NCBI RefSeq assembly: GCF_006227205.1
Contig: NZ_VCNG01000003.1
Location: 186,001-250,000, forward strand
Origin: Pseudomonas sp. ICMP22404
GTDB lineage: Bacteria; Pseudomonadota; Gammaproteobacteria; Pseudomonadales; Pseudomonadaceae
Direction: 5' to 3'
Length of the DNA stretch: 64,000 nucleotides
The notes under the pieces were generated by a model. The model made no database searches, was not told where the DNA came from, and saw only the letters and a program-made list of their open reading frames with translations. Shown one piece after another: positions 34,659 to 44,144 of this stretch; the stretch's first letter is position 1; each line of letters starts with the position of its first letter. The position numbers and the translations under genes were made by a program.

Positions 34659-35528
34659 ATGCGAATCCGCCAGCTCGAGTGCTTCAGAACCTTGATGATT
34701 CACGGCACGATGACCCGCGCTGCGGAGCTCTTGAATATTTCCCAGCCGGCGATCAGCAGCACCATCGCCAACCTGGAACATGAAACCGGCCTCAAACTGT
34801 TCGTGCGCAAGGGCGGTCGCCTGCAACCCACCCCTGAAGCCCGGCTGTTCTTCATCGAGGCGGAACGGGCGCTGGAGGCCGTGGAGAAAACCCAGCGTAT
34901 CGCCAGGGAAATCCGCACGGGCAAGCGCGGTCATCTGGCGATCGCCGCCTACGCCAGCATCTCGATCAGTTTGCTGCCACGCCTGATGGCCGAATTCGCC
35001 AGGGAGCGCCCGGGCCTGGAGCTCAAGGTCATCACCCGCAACTCCCAGTCCGTTCGTGAGTTGATCACGACGCAGCAATTCGACCTGGCCATTGCCGAGC
35101 TGCCGCTCGACTATCCGACGTCCCGCATGGAGGTGATTGCCTATGAATGCCAGTGCATGATGCCTGCCGATCACCCGCTGGCAGCATTGGACATGATTAC
35201 CCCGGCGGACCTGGATGGCGTGCCGTTCGTTTCGCTGTTCAAGGGCGACCCCCTCTACCAGCAACTGGCAATGGCGTTTTCGGCGTACGGGTCATCCTGG
35301 AACGTGGTGGCCGAGACAGAGTTCTTTGCGACAGCATGCGAACTGGTCCGCTCCGGAATGGGCGTCGGTATGGTCGATCCGGTGGTCAGCCGTCCCTTCG
35401 CCCGCGACCTGGTCCTGAAACCCTTCAAGCCCGCCATCAAGTACGAGATTGCCTTGCTGCTGCCTACCCAGGAAGAACCTTCGCAACTGGCCCTTGAGTT
35501 TATACGCTTCCTGAAGCAGCACCTGTGA
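34659..35528 (+). CDS. LysR family transcriptional regulator
   Basis: 289 residues. The N-terminus MRIRQLECFRTLMIHGTMTR, then AAELLNISQPAISSTIANLE, is a LysR helix-turn-helix. The effector domain contains FDLAIAELPLDYPTSRMEVI. The gene is divergent from the DUF1989 gene and ends 4 bases from the convergent APC permease. It likely controls the DUF1989 gene. The 112-base divergent region is AT-rich. Confidence 0.88.
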   Translation: MRIRQLECFRTLMIHGTMTRAAELLNISQPAISSTIANLEHETGLKLFVRKGGRLQPTPEARLFFIEAERALEAVEKTQRIAREIRTGKRGHLAIAAYASISISLLPRLMAEFARERPGLELKVITRNSQSVRELITTQQFDLAIAELPLDYPTSRMEVIAYECQCMMPADHPLAALDMITPADLDGVPFVSLFKGDPLYQQLAMAFSAYGSSWNVVAETEFFATACELVRSGMGVGMVDPVVSRPFARDLVLKPFKPAIKYEIALLLPTQEEPSQLALEFIRFLKQHL

Positions 35529-35532
35529 CGTC

Positions 35533-36981
35533 CTAGAGCTTGTGGCTCCCCAATGCCAGATATCGCTCCGGAGCGCTTTTGCGCAGTCGAGCCGCCAGGA
35601 ACACTCCGGCCAGCAAAGCTGCGGGAATAATCGCGCAGAGGCCATAGGACAAGGTCTGGCTGGCGCCTGTCAGCACATCGAAATGCAGCACCGCGATGAT
35701 CAGGACCGCCAACAGGACCAGGCAGGATAGCGCGGGAAAGATCCCCCCACGCCAGAGTCCGAGCCTCAGCTCGGGGTGGCTGCGGGAAAAGGCAAATACC
35801 GCGGCGGACGTGAGCGCCATCAGCAAGATCACGCACAGCGTGGCCAGGTTGGACAGCCAGGCAAACAACTGCAGGATCGGATCGGCATCCATGGCGGCGA
35901 AAATCAGCACCACCACCGCAGAAATCAAGCTCTGCAAGACAGAGCCCATATGGGGACTCTGGTGGACGCGATGAGTCGTCCCCAGTTGGCGCGGCAACAG
36001 GCCGTCGCGTCCGATGGCGTAGAAGTAACGGGCGGCTGCGTTGTGAAAGGCCAGCAGCCCGGCATAGATACTGACCATGAACAGCACCCGGATAATCTGG
36101 GTCAGGTGTGGGCCGACAAAGTGATCGGACATGCCGTAGATGAAGGTCGTGGGGTCCTGCAAGGCCTGCAGCATCGGCACGATCTTGTCCGCGCCCACAC
36201 CCACCACCATCGACCAGACCGACAGTGCATAAAACCCGCCGATCAGCAGTACCGAGCAGTAGGTGGCAATCGGGATGGTCCGTTGCGGGTTCCTGGCCTC
36301 TTCGCCGTAGATGGTCGTGGCCTCGAAGCCGATGAACGCGGCGAAGCAGAACAGCAAGCCGATCGAGGGTGTGCCGCTGAACACATGGCTGCGATCGAAT
36401 GCGTCGAGATTGACGCCACTGTCACCGCCCGTGCTGAGGATGGCGAAATCCAGGGTCAGGATCGCCAGGTACTCGGCAATCACGATGACCGACAGCACCC
36501 GGGCCGAGAGATCGATCTTGCGATACCCCAGGATCGCGACGCTGGCCATGGCCATGAGCGAATAAGCCCACCAGGGCAGTTCCAGGCCGAACACGCTGGC
36601 CATGGTGCCGCTGACCACGCCACCGAACATGCCGTACAGCCCCACCTGGAGGATGTTATAGGCAAACATCGCCAACACCCCTGCCGCGCCACCCGCCAGT
36701 CCACCCAGGCCGCGGGAGGTGAATGCATAGAAACCACCGGCATTGGTGACGTGCCGGGACATGGTGGTGTAACCCACCGAGAACATCAGCAACACCAGCA
36801 GAGCCAGGATCAGCAACGCCGGTGTACCGGCACCGTTGCCCAGCATGATGCCAATGGGAAAACCACCGGCGATGACACTCAACGGACTCGCCGCCGACAC
36901 TACGAAGAAAATGATGAAACCGACACCCAGGGCACCACGCTTGAGCTCCGTGGAGCTGTTGACCGGGAGAGATACACTCAT
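35533..36981 (-). CDS. APC superfamily amino acid/amine permease
   Basis: 482 residues, about 12 transmembrane segments. GVGFIIFFVVSAASPLSVIA (first segment) and the AFIGFEATTIYGEEARNPQR motif of segment 6 are typical of APC transporters for amino acids, polyamines or ethanolamine. It may serve the aminotransferase/ALDH pair regulated by the AraC-type gene upstream, although 342 bases containing a REPIN separate it from that regulator gene. Confidence 0.87.
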   Translation of the reverse strand: MSVSLPVNSSTELKRGALGVGFIIFFVVSAASPLSVIAGGFPIGIMLGNGAGTPALLILALLVLLMFSVGYTTMSRHVTNAGGFYAFTSRGLGGLAGGAAGVLAMFAYNILQVGLYGMFGGVVSGTMASVFGLELPWWAYSLMAMASVAILGYRKIDLSARVLSVIVIAEYLAILTLDFAILSTGGDSGVNLDAFDRSHVFSGTPSIGLLFCFAAFIGFEATTIYGEEARNPQRTIPIATYCSVLLIGGFYALSVWSMVVGVGADKIVPMLQALQDPTTFIYGMSDHFVGPHLTQIIRVLFMVSIYAGLLAFHNAAARYFYAIGRDGLLPRQLGTTHRVHQSPHMGSVLQSLISAVVVLIFAAMDADPILQLFAWLSNLATLCVILLMALTSAAVFAFSRSHPELRLGLWRGGIFPALSCLVLLAVLIIAVLHFDVLTGASQTLSYGLCAIIPAALLAGVFLAARLRKSAPERYLALGSHKL

Positions 36982-37177
36982 GTGCTTGACCTTTCTGTAT
37001 GAGGCAGTCGCTGTGGGATCGATGCAGTCATCCGTCCACCGGCACCGAATGGCTTATTGTTTTTGTTGCACGCCGGGTTCGATCCTATGCCTGCCCATCC
37101 ATGTCGCACTAACCCAAATCGGTCATCAGACTGTTCTTCCCATGAAAATCCCGGGCGCCCCTTCAGCCCCACAGAAA

Positions 37178-37311
37178 CTGTGGCGAGGGGATTTATCCCC
37201 GCTGGGCTGCGTAGCAGCCCCCATAAAGCCAGTTGCAGTTAGCTGACACTCCACAATGGCGGGATCTGGGGCTGCTACGCAGCCCAGCGGGGATAAATCC
37301 CCTCGCCACAG
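37178..37311. repeat. REPIN: two inverted REP-like sequences
   Basis: A 44-base unit at 37178-37221 beginning CTGTGGCGAGGGGATTTATC, and including GCTGGGCTGCGTAGCAGCCC, recurs as an exact reverse complement at 37268-37311, with 46 bases between. This is the geometry of REP doublets (REPINs) in the P. fluorescens group. It occupies most of the 342-base gap between the APC permease and AraC genes, where I see no gene. Confidence 0.8.
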
Positions 37312-37323
37312 GGGTTGTGTTGC

Positions 37324-38286
37324 TCAGGCGAGGGCGCAATCGGGAATGGCTGCGCGCTGGGTATGGGACGGCAACTCTGCGAACAGTTCCTGGTACTCCG
37401 CCGCGAAGTGGCTCAGGTGATAAAAGCCCCACTGGGCAGCGGCATCGCCAATCGACAGATGCGACGCCTGGGTGGACATCAAGGTGCGGCGCACACCGTT
37501 CAGCCTGACGGAGCGCAGATAGTTCAGCGGCGTCGTCTCGGCCACCGCACGGAAGCTGTTCTGCACGGTACGCCGACTCACCTGCAAGCGCTGGCACAAC
37601 TCGTCCACGCTGGGCACGTTGTTCATTTCGGCAGTGGTCAGACGGTGGCATTTCTCGACAATGAAGCTACGGGTGGAGCTCGTGGTGCGTTGGTACTTGT
37701 CGCAGGCCGGATCGGTCATGAGCTGCAGCATCTCGCCGAGCATCGCCTGTTCCAGCTCCTGTTCCCACACATTGTCGAGCTCTTCGTTCACCAGGGCCTG
37801 GGAGAATATCGCCAGCAACCGCCGACGCGCCTGCGCGAAGTGCGGCGTGGAAACCCTGATCACCGGTTGACGCAGCAGTTGGCTGATTTCCTTTGCCGAA
37901 GCCGTTTGCGCCAGCGCCTGCTCGAACAATTCCCGTTCGAAGGTGATGGACAGCAGCTCCATGCCCATCGGCATATGGAACATGAACTCTTCTCCACCGT
38001 GGAGAAAGAACAGGCTGCTGTCATCCACCTCGCGCCCTTGCATCCGAATCGCGCCAGGGACATTGATCGGCACTGCAAAACACATTTTGCCGCGGGGGGC
38101 CACGCCGTGCTGCACGACGCGCTGGTTGATCTGCTCACGAAAGATATGGCAATGGGCGGTGGTCAGCTGCATGAGCGTACTTTCGGCCGAACCGGCGGTG
38201 AGCTGGTTGTAGTCCTGACTCCACTCCTGAACGGTAGCGGCATGGAGGTGGACGTCGCGAAAGTGGTTTATGTGAACATTTCTCAT
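37324..38286 (-). CDS. AraC/EutR-like transcriptional regulator
   Basis: 320 residues. The C-terminal AraC domain has two helix-turn-helix motifs: VDELCQRLQVSRRTVQNSFR and IGDAAAQWGFYHLSHFAAEY. The N-terminal half (GVAPRGKMCFAVPINVPGAI) matches the EutR-type sensor region. The gene is divergent from the class III aminotransferase gene and likely activates it. A close paralogue is encoded at 53434-54372. Confidence 0.88.
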   Translation of the reverse strand: MRNVHINHFRDVHLHAATVQEWSQDYNQLTAGSAESTLMQLTTAHCHIFREQINQRVVQHGVAPRGKMCFAVPINVPGAIRMQGREVDDSSLFFLHGGEEFMFHMPMGMELLSITFERELFEQALAQTASAKEISQLLRQPVIRVSTPHFAQARRRLLAIFSQALVNEELDNVWEQELEQAMLGEMLQLMTDPACDKYQRTTSSTRSFIVEKCHRLTTAEMNNVPSVDELCQRLQVSRRTVQNSFRAVAETTPLNYLRSVRLNGVRRTLMSTQASHLSIGDAAAQWGFYHLSHFAAEYQELFAELPSHTQRAAIPDCALA

Positions 38287-38354
38287 AATATGCGAAAGCC
38301 TCTCAAATATTATTGTTCTTATCCTGCCTTCTTGACCGATATTCGCACATTAAA

Positions 38355-38372
38355 GGAATTTAGCAAAATTCC
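38355..38372. promoter_or_regulatory. Inverted repeat in AraC / aminotransferase divergent region
   Basis: GGAATTT (38355-38361) and AAATTCC (38366-38372) with a 4-base spacer, inside an AT-rich patch 120 bases before the aminotransferase start and 69 after the AraC start. Candidate regulator site or promoter element. Confidence 0.35.
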
Positions 38373-38492
38373 ATAGCGGAATATCACTCGCCACCTTCAG
38401 CGCAATTTACCCATGTGCCGATTCGGGCTACCGCCTGGAGACGCGGGCTAGAGATGATCGGCACACTCCAACCGACATCCAGAGAGACCGTC

Positions 38493-39869
38493 ATGAGTGA
38501 AGCCAAACTTGAATCCCTCCACTTCGCGGATGCCCCGCGGATTATTTCCAGCACCCTCCCCGGTCCCATGACCCGCGAGGCCCTGGCGTTGTCGGCGCGT
38601 ACCGAGTCCATGGCCCGCGGCGGCGGACGCATGCCGGTGGCCATGGACCGGGCGTTCGGCGCGACCTTCAAGGACCCGGACGGCAACACCTACATCGACC
38701 TGTCCGCCGGCGTGGGCGTCAGCAGCGTGGGCCGTTGCCACCCGAAAGTGGTGCAGGCCATCCGCGAACAGTCCGAAGTGCTGATGCATGCCCTGGAAAT
38801 CAACAGCACCCGACGCACCGAGCTGGCAGCCAAGATATCCGAGATCGCGCCCGATGGCTTGCGCGGCGATTGCACCACATTCTTTACCCAAAGCGGCAGC
38901 GATGCATTGGAGGCCGCGGTCAAGTTCGCCAAGCGCATCACCGGGCGGCACCAGATCATCGCCTTCCATGGAGGCTACCACGGCGTCTGGAACGCATCAG
39001 GCGCGCTGACCACAGGTACGGCCTACCGCAAGGGCTATGGCGCCATGATGGGGGGCGTCATTCACGCCCCCTACCCTTACGCCTACCGCTTCCCGTTCGA
39101 CACCACCCACAAAAGCGCCGAGCAGATCGCCGGCGATTACGTCGACTACTTGCTGAACACCCCCTACACCGCCGCCGATGACGTCGCCGCCGTGATCGTC
39201 GAGCCGGTGCAGGGCGAAGGCGGCTATGTGCCCCCTTCACCCGAGTTCCTGCAGCTCCTGCGCAAGGCCTGCGACCGCAGCGGCGCGCTGCTGATCGTCG
39301 ACGAAGTACAGTCCGGCGCCGGCCGTACCGGCAAAATGTGGGCGGTCGAGCACTCGGGCGTCAAGCCCGACATGCTGACGTTCGGCAAAGGCATCGGCAG
39401 CGACCTGCCCATGGCGGGCCTGATCATGCGCTCGGACCTGGCTGCCGCGATTCCTGACGGCTCGGTGCCCAACACCTTCGCTGCCAACTCGTTGTCCGCC
39501 GCCGTGGCGCTGACCAACATCAGCATCCTGCAGGATCCGGAGCTCGATCTGCTCAACCGTGCGCACACCCTGGGGCTGGAAGCGCAGAAGCGTATCCGTG
39601 GCTTTAACAGCCCGTTCGTGGGTGAGGTGCGCGGCCGCGGCCTGATGATCGGCATCGAACTGGTTGAAGACCCGGCCACCAAGGCACCGCTGGAAGGCGC
39701 CAAGATCGGCCAACTCATGGGCTACCTGCTGAACCACGGCGTGCTGATGATCCCCTGCGGTCGCTACAGCAACGTGATGCGTGTCATGCCTTCGCTGACG
39801 ATCTCGCGCTCGCTGTTCTTCAAGGCGCTGGACATCTTCGGCGACGCCCTGGCCTCGCTCAAGGCATGA
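38493..39869 (+). CDS. Class III PLP-dependent aminotransferase
   Basis: 458 residues from ATG 38493. Fold-type I aminotransferase of the GABA/ornithine/beta-alanine group: TFFTQSGSDALEAAVKFAKR, FHGGYHGVWNASGA, LLIVDEVQSGAGRTG (Asp270) and the PLP lysine Lys299 in LTFGKGIGSDLPMAG. It probably converts an omega-amino acid, amine or amino alcohol to an aldehyde that the following ALDH oxidises; the specific substrate is not readable. Divergent from the EutR-like regulator. Confidence 0.9.
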   Translation: MSEAKLESLHFADAPRIISSTLPGPMTREALALSARTESMARGGGRMPVAMDRAFGATFKDPDGNTYIDLSAGVGVSSVGRCHPKVVQAIREQSEVLMHALEINSTRRTELAAKISEIAPDGLRGDCTTFFTQSGSDALEAAVKFAKRITGRHQIIAFHGGYHGVWNASGALTTGTAYRKGYGAMMGGVIHAPYPYAYRFPFDTTHKSAEQIAGDYVDYLLNTPYTAADDVAAVIVEPVQGEGGYVPPSPEFLQLLRKACDRSGALLIVDEVQSGAGRTGKMWAVEHSGVKPDMLTFGKGIGSDLPMAGLIMRSDLAAAIPDGSVPNTFAANSLSAAVALTNISILQDPELDLLNRAHTLGLEAQKRIRGFNSPFVGEVRGRGLMIGIELVEDPATKAPLEGAKIGQLMGYLLNHGVLMIPCGRYSNVMRVMPSLTISRSLFFKALDIFGDALASLKA

Positions 39870-39900
39870 AACGGGTCTACCTGACCACTGCACAACATTC

Positions 39901-41367
39901 ATGGATCCAAACATGACACAGCATCTGAATCACTTCATCGAAGGCGGCTCCTTCGAGGCCTCCGACGGCCGTCGAACGAACCTCATCAACCCTGTGACAG
40001 AACAGATCTACGGCAGCGCCGCGCGCGGTACGGCCGAGGACGTGAACCGCGCCGTGGCGGCCGCCCGCAAGCAGCTTGAAGGCGGCGCCTGGAGCCAGCT
40101 CGACGGTGCCCAGCGCGGCCGGCTGCTGCTGAAACTGGCGGACCTGGTGGAGCGCGATACCGACCTGCTTGCCGACATGGACGCCGACGCCATCGGGCGC
40201 TCGCCGATCGAACCGCGTCGCCTGGACATCCCCAACGTGCTCGCCAACCTGCGTGCCGCCGCCGGTTGGGCCAATCAGCTCGAAGGCCGCACCATCCCCT
40301 CCGGCGGCTACTTTGGCACCAAGACCCTTTCATACACGGTACGCGAGCCGGTGGGCGTGGTCGGGGCCATCGTGCCTTGGAATTCGCCGCTGATGATCAC
40401 GGTCTGGAAACTCGCCGCGTTGCTGGCGGCAGGTTGCACCGTGGTGATCAAACCGTCGGAAGAAACGCCGCAGTCAGCCCTGCACCTGGCGGCCCTGGCC
40501 CAGGAAGCGGGCTTTCCCGACGGTGTGATCAACGTGGTCACCGGTTACGGCAATGAAGTCGGCCGTGCCCTGTGCGAGCACCCGGATGTCGCCAAGATCA
40601 GCTTCACCGGCAGCCCCGAGGCCGGACGCGAGATCCAGCGCACTGCCGGTGTGCTGTTCAAGCGCGTGGCACTGGAGCTGGGCGGCAAGAGCCCGCAGAT
40701 TGTCTTCGATGACGCCTCCTTCGACGATGCACTGTTTGGTTGTAGCCTCGGCCTGTTCGCCAACCAGGGCCAGGTCTGTGCTGCCGGTTCGCGCATCCTG
40801 GTCCAGCGCAGCCTCGCGGAGCGTTTCGCCGCAGCGCTTGCCAATGCCGCGTGTGCCGTCAAGGTGGGAGACCCTCGGCAGCCCGATGTGCAGATGGGAC
40901 CGGTGGCCAAGAAGGCGCAGTTCGATCGGGTCAACCGCTACATTCAACTGGGCATCGATCAAGGCGCTACGCTGCTGGCCGGCGGTGTATCGAACCCTGA
41001 GCAAGGTTGGTTCGTGCGGCCGACGATTTTCACCAATGCCCGCAATGACATGGCAATCGCCCGGGACGAGATTTTCGGCCCGGTCGGCACGGTGATTGCC
41101 TTCGATACTGACGAAGAAGCTGTCGCATTGGCCAACGATTCCAGCTACGGCCTCGCGGCCACGGTGTGGACGAGTAATCTGGTGCGAGCCCATCGCGTGG
41201 CCGCTGCGGTGAAGGCCGGTGCCGTAGGCATCAACTGCTGGAGCCCGCTGGACGCCAACCTGCCCTGGGGCGGCGTCAAGGACAGCGGTATTGGCCGTGA
41301 AGGAGGGTTCAGCGGCGCACTGGCCTACACCGAGGAGAAGGTCATTACCGTACTGCTACCGGCCTGA
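39901..41367 (+). CDS. Aldehyde dehydrogenase
   Basis: 488 residues, with an alternative ATG at 39913. Typical ALDH: VPWNSPLMITVWKLAA, cofactor loop SFTGSPEAGREI, catalytic Glu259 in VALELGGKSPQIV and nucleophile Cys293 in NQGQVCAAGSRILV. It lies 31 bases after the aminotransferase stop, so the two would act in sequence on amine then aldehyde. The nearest families oxidise betaine aldehyde, gamma-aminobutyraldehyde or phenylacetaldehyde-type substrates. Confidence 0.92.
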   Translation: MDPNMTQHLNHFIEGGSFEASDGRRTNLINPVTEQIYGSAARGTAEDVNRAVAAARKQLEGGAWSQLDGAQRGRLLLKLADLVERDTDLLADMDADAIGRSPIEPRRLDIPNVLANLRAAAGWANQLEGRTIPSGGYFGTKTLSYTVREPVGVVGAIVPWNSPLMITVWKLAALLAAGCTVVIKPSEETPQSALHLAALAQEAGFPDGVINVVTGYGNEVGRALCEHPDVAKISFTGSPEAGREIQRTAGVLFKRVALELGGKSPQIVFDDASFDDALFGCSLGLFANQGQVCAAGSRILVQRSLAERFAAALANAACAVKVGDPRQPDVQMGPVAKKAQFDRVNRYIQLGIDQGATLLAGGVSNPEQGWFVRPTIFTNARNDMAIARDEIFGPVGTVIAFDTDEEAVALANDSSYGLAATVWTSNLVRAHRVAAAVKAGAVGINCWSPLDANLPWGGVKDSGIGREGGFSGALAYTEEKVITVLLPA

Positions 41368-41472
41368 GAACAATATTGCACTGAGCTAACTACCCTCCAA
41401 ACCCCGCGAGGTGTCGAGGGTGGTGGTTCAAGTGCGTTCCCGATGTCTTTGACGATTGATGAGGCGACTGCG

Positions 41473-42036
41473 ATGAACACCACAAATCAAGAGATAATTG
41501 ATCGGTATCCGACGTCCCTGTTGCTGTTGCACTGGGTACGCGCCGTGCTCGTAGCCGGCCTCCTCTGGGCAGGCTGGCACATGACCGGGATGAATGACGA
41601 AGTGGCAAGCAAGTACGAGCTCTATTACCCCTGGCACAAATCCTTCGGGGTGTTGACGCTCCTGGTGGTGCTGGTCCAGATCGCCCTGCGCTACATGACG
41701 CCCAAGTTGCCGAGGCCGCTGCACACGCTGACCGGCCCTGAGCAGGTGATGTCAAACCTGGTGCAACGGGTCATGTATGGGCTTCTGGTGATCGTGCCGT
41801 TGATGGGTTACTCCATGTCGAGCACCTACACGATGAGCGACGGGGTGTTCTTTTTCGGGGTCAACCTCCCGGAGCTGCTCCCGAAAAATGACGATTGGTT
41901 CGTCGTGTTCCAATGGCTGCACAAAGTACTGGCCTATACCCTGCTCGTCCTGATCCTGCTGCACATCGCCGGCGCCCTCAAGCATCGGTTCCTCGACCGG
42001 GATCCACAAAAAGACGTGCTGCGTCGCATGCTGTGA
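41473..42036 (+). CDS. Cytochrome b561 family protein
   Basis: 187 residues from ATG 41473, with GAGG 8 bases upstream; an ATG at 41443 adds ten residues. Four transmembrane segments with haem-ligand histidines: LLLLHWVRAVL, YYPWHKSFGVL, FQWLHKVLAYT and LLHIAGALKHRFL. Probably an inner-membrane electron-transfer protein that oxidises or reduces quinone. It may pass electrons from the nearby catabolic enzymes or be independent. Confidence 0.85.
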   Translation: MNTTNQEIIDRYPTSLLLLHWVRAVLVAGLLWAGWHMTGMNDEVASKYELYYPWHKSFGVLTLLVVLVQIALRYMTPKLPRPLHTLTGPEQVMSNLVQRVMYGLLVIVPLMGYSMSSTYTMSDGVFFFGVNLPELLPKNDDWFVVFQWLHKVLAYTLLVLILLHIAGALKHRFLDRDPQKDVLRRML

Positions 42037-42042
42037 TTGCTG

Positions 42043-42060
42043 GCGGGTTTGCTTGCCCGC
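42043..42060. terminator. GC hairpin between cytochrome b561 and SIS genes
   Basis: GCGGG (42043-42047) pairs with CCCGC (42056-42060). It lies 6 bases beyond the cytochrome stop and before the convergent SIS gene. The sequence resembles a degenerate REP core. Possible bidirectional terminator. Confidence 0.4.
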
Positions 42061-42078
42061 TGATGGCCATGCCCCGCC

Positions 42079-43107
42079 TTACCGCGTCTCGGTCACTTTC
42101 TTCAAGAACCGCGGCTGGTCAGGATCGCGCCCCCGAGCCTCGGCCAGTCGGGCGGCCATCAGGTAGAACCCCTGGATCATGGTGAACGGCTCCAGCAGCG
42201 GGTGTCCGGTGGGCTCGCTTGCAAGGTCGAGCCCTGCCGTGCCCAAGGGCGCTACAACCAACACGTTCGCGCCACGTTTGCGCATGTCATCGACGAACGC
42301 CAGCGTGCCGGCCTGCTCGGGTCCACTGGGAGCAAACACCAACACGGGATAGCCCGGCTCGATGATCTCCATTGGCCCATGACGCACCTCCGCGCTGGAA
42401 AACGCTTCGGCCTGGATGCCGCTGGTTTCCTTGAGCTTGAGAGCGGCTTCCTGGGCAATCGGCAATGCGCTGCCGCGGCCGATGACCAGCATTTTGTCGG
42501 CCGCGGTCAATAATGCCACCGCCTTGGACCAGTCATGTTCGGCGGCGGCCCGCATCTGGGTCGGCAAAGGCGGCAATGCATCTGACAATGCACGGCTGCC
42601 TGTCAGTGAGGCCGCCAGGCTCGCCGTCAGTTGAACGCCGGCCATCAGCATGGCGACAAAGCTTTTCGTCGCCGCCACGCTCTGTTCAAGGCCGGCGGGC
42701 AACAGCAGCGGTGTGTCGCAGACTTGCGCCAAGGGAGACGCCGGGGTGTTGACGAAGGCCGCTGCTTTCGCCCCCAGTTGCTGGAGCCGTTCGACACTGT
42801 CGATCAGGTCAGGGCTTTTGCCGGATTGAGAGAAGGCCGCCACCCAGGCATTTTTCAGGCGCAATGGCGCTCGTTGCAGGCTGACCAGGGACAACGGAAT
42901 GGACAGGCACGGCACACCCACCTGGCTCATCAGCGCATGCCCGAAGTAGGCAGCGGCATGATCCGAGCTGCCCCGCGCCACGGTGATCATCAAGTCGGGA
43001 ACGTCCGCAGCCAGTGCCTGCGCAAGCGCCTGGAGGGCGTGATCATCCTCCAGCATGCGCTGGAGAATGTCTGGAATGGACAGGGTTTCGATATGCATCA
43101 ACGACAT
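42079..43107 (-). CDS. SIS-domain sugar isomerase/deaminase (NagB-II / GlmS-C-like)
   Basis: 342 residues from ATG at 43107 with GGAG 6 bases upstream. Two SIS domains as in the isomerase half of GlmS: ITVARGSSDHAAAYFGHALM, FSQSGKSPDLIDSV, GLEQSVAATKSFVAML, LVIGRGSALPIAQEAALKLK and EVRHGPMEII. It has no glutaminase domain. NagB-II enzymes deaminate glucosamine-6-phosphate; related SIS deglycases split fructosamine-6-phosphates. It is the last gene of a minus-strand set with a ROK kinase and an APC permease. Confidence 0.87.
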   Translation of the reverse strand: MSLMHIETLSIPDILQRMLEDDHALQALAQALAADVPDLMITVARGSSDHAAAYFGHALMSQVGVPCLSIPLSLVSLQRAPLRLKNAWVAAFSQSGKSPDLIDSVERLQQLGAKAAAFVNTPASPLAQVCDTPLLLPAGLEQSVAATKSFVAMLMAGVQLTASLAASLTGSRALSDALPPLPTQMRAAAEHDWSKAVALLTAADKMLVIGRGSALPIAQEAALKLKETSGIQAEAFSSAEVRHGPMEIIEPGYPVLVFAPSGPEQAGTLAFVDDMRKRGANVLVVAPLGTAGLDLASEPTGHPLLEPFTMIQGFYLMAARLAEARGRDPDQPRFLKKVTETR

Positions 43108-43127
43108 CAATTTCTCCAGAGGCCTGT

Positions 43128-44135
43128 TCAAGGGATGGCTACAGGTTCAAGCGTGGCAGCGATCGCTCGCTGATCGATCTGCTCAAGATGAGCGGCTTCC
43201 ATAGCCATGCTCAGGGCTCCCCACAGCGGTGCATCCTGGGCAAACCGGGCCGCCACCACCTGCGGCGCGAACGGTACGATCCGGTCGATCAAGTCCTTGA
43301 TGAGCGGTTTCAGAAGGCTGGCCTGGCGGTACAGTCCACCGCCAATGGCGATGCGCTCCACATCCAGGGCAACGGCGACATTGGCGACCTGCACCGCGCA
43401 GGCCGTGATGCGCTCGCGCAGTGCCCTGTGCACCGCCGCATCGCCACTGGAAAAAAGATCCAGCGCCTGGTGGCCTTCACCGAGCAACTGCCGGGCAAGC
43501 TCGCCCAGCGCGGTGCCGGAAAACAGCTCTTCCAACGGCGCGGCGCCCTCGGCATGAGTGCGCCATTTGCCCGGGTCTTCGCTGTCGAGAAACGGCGACA
43601 ACAGGTAGCCGATCTCCATCGCCGCGCCATTGTGCCCACGCAGCAACCGTCCATTGACGATGGCCGCCGCCGCCAACCCGGTGCCCAGGTTCAGGTAGAT
43701 GGCGTTGTCGATGCCCTGCAACGCCCCCCAACGGGCTTCCGCCAGGGCGCCGGCCTTGACGTCATTGTCCAGCAACACCGAGGGGCATCCGAGCCCTCGA
43801 ACGATCAGCCCGTGCAGGTCCAGCCCATCCAGCCCGGGCGTGTTCGGAGCCATGAGCAAAGTGTGGCCCCGGATGACCCCGGGGAACACCGCGGCGACGC
43901 TCAGCAGCGGAGCGTCTTGGAAAGCCTCGGCGCAGGCCCGCGCCGTATCGAGGATACGCTCCAGCGCAGCGACGCCATGGAGGCCGTCGGCATGGGTCGC
44001 GACGATGTCACTGCGCAACTGCCCACTGGCGATGTCGTAACAGGCGACGTGGGTCTTGGTGCCCCCCACGTCGATAGCCAGCAGCAACCCCTGCCGGGGT
44101 ACGTCGCGGCCGGATGATTCAAACGGCTGGTACAT
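43128..44135 (-). CDS. ROK-family / NAGK-like sugar kinase
   Basis: 335 residues from ATG at 44135; a TTG at 44141 is less likely. The ATP motif LLLAIDVGGTKTHVACYDIA (ASKHA fold), the central VLLDNDVKAGALAEARWGAL and YLNLGTGLAAAAIVNGRLLR define a ROK kinase. The CXCGXXGC zinc motif usual in many ROK proteins is absent, as in BadF/N-acetylglucosamine kinase-like members. It likely phosphorylates the sugar imported by the neighbouring APC permease before the SIS enzyme acts. Confidence 0.85.
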   Translation of the reverse strand: MYQPFESSGRDVPRQGLLLAIDVGGTKTHVACYDIASGQLRSDIVATHADGLHGVAALERILDTARACAEAFQDAPLLSVAAVFPGVIRGHTLLMAPNTPGLDGLDLHGLIVRGLGCPSVLLDNDVKAGALAEARWGALQGIDNAIYLNLGTGLAAAAIVNGRLLRGHNGAAMEIGYLLSPFLDSEDPGKWRTHAEGAAPLEELFSGTALGELARQLLGEGHQALDLFSSGDAAVHRALRERITACAVQVANVAVALDVERIAIGGGLYRQASLLKPLIKDLIDRIVPFAPQVVAARFAQDAPLWGALSMAMEAAHLEQIDQRAIAATLEPVAIP

Positions 44136-44144
44136 GGGCAAGTC

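Noticed and set aside
35776..37002. 408-codon plus-strand frame opposite the APC permease
   Set aside because: Same antisense-of-membrane-protein artefact; the permease frame has clear family motifs.
37178..37311. Possible CRISPR-like repeat array
   Set aside because: There are only two units, in inverted rather than direct orientation, with no spacers or cas genes; REPIN explains it.
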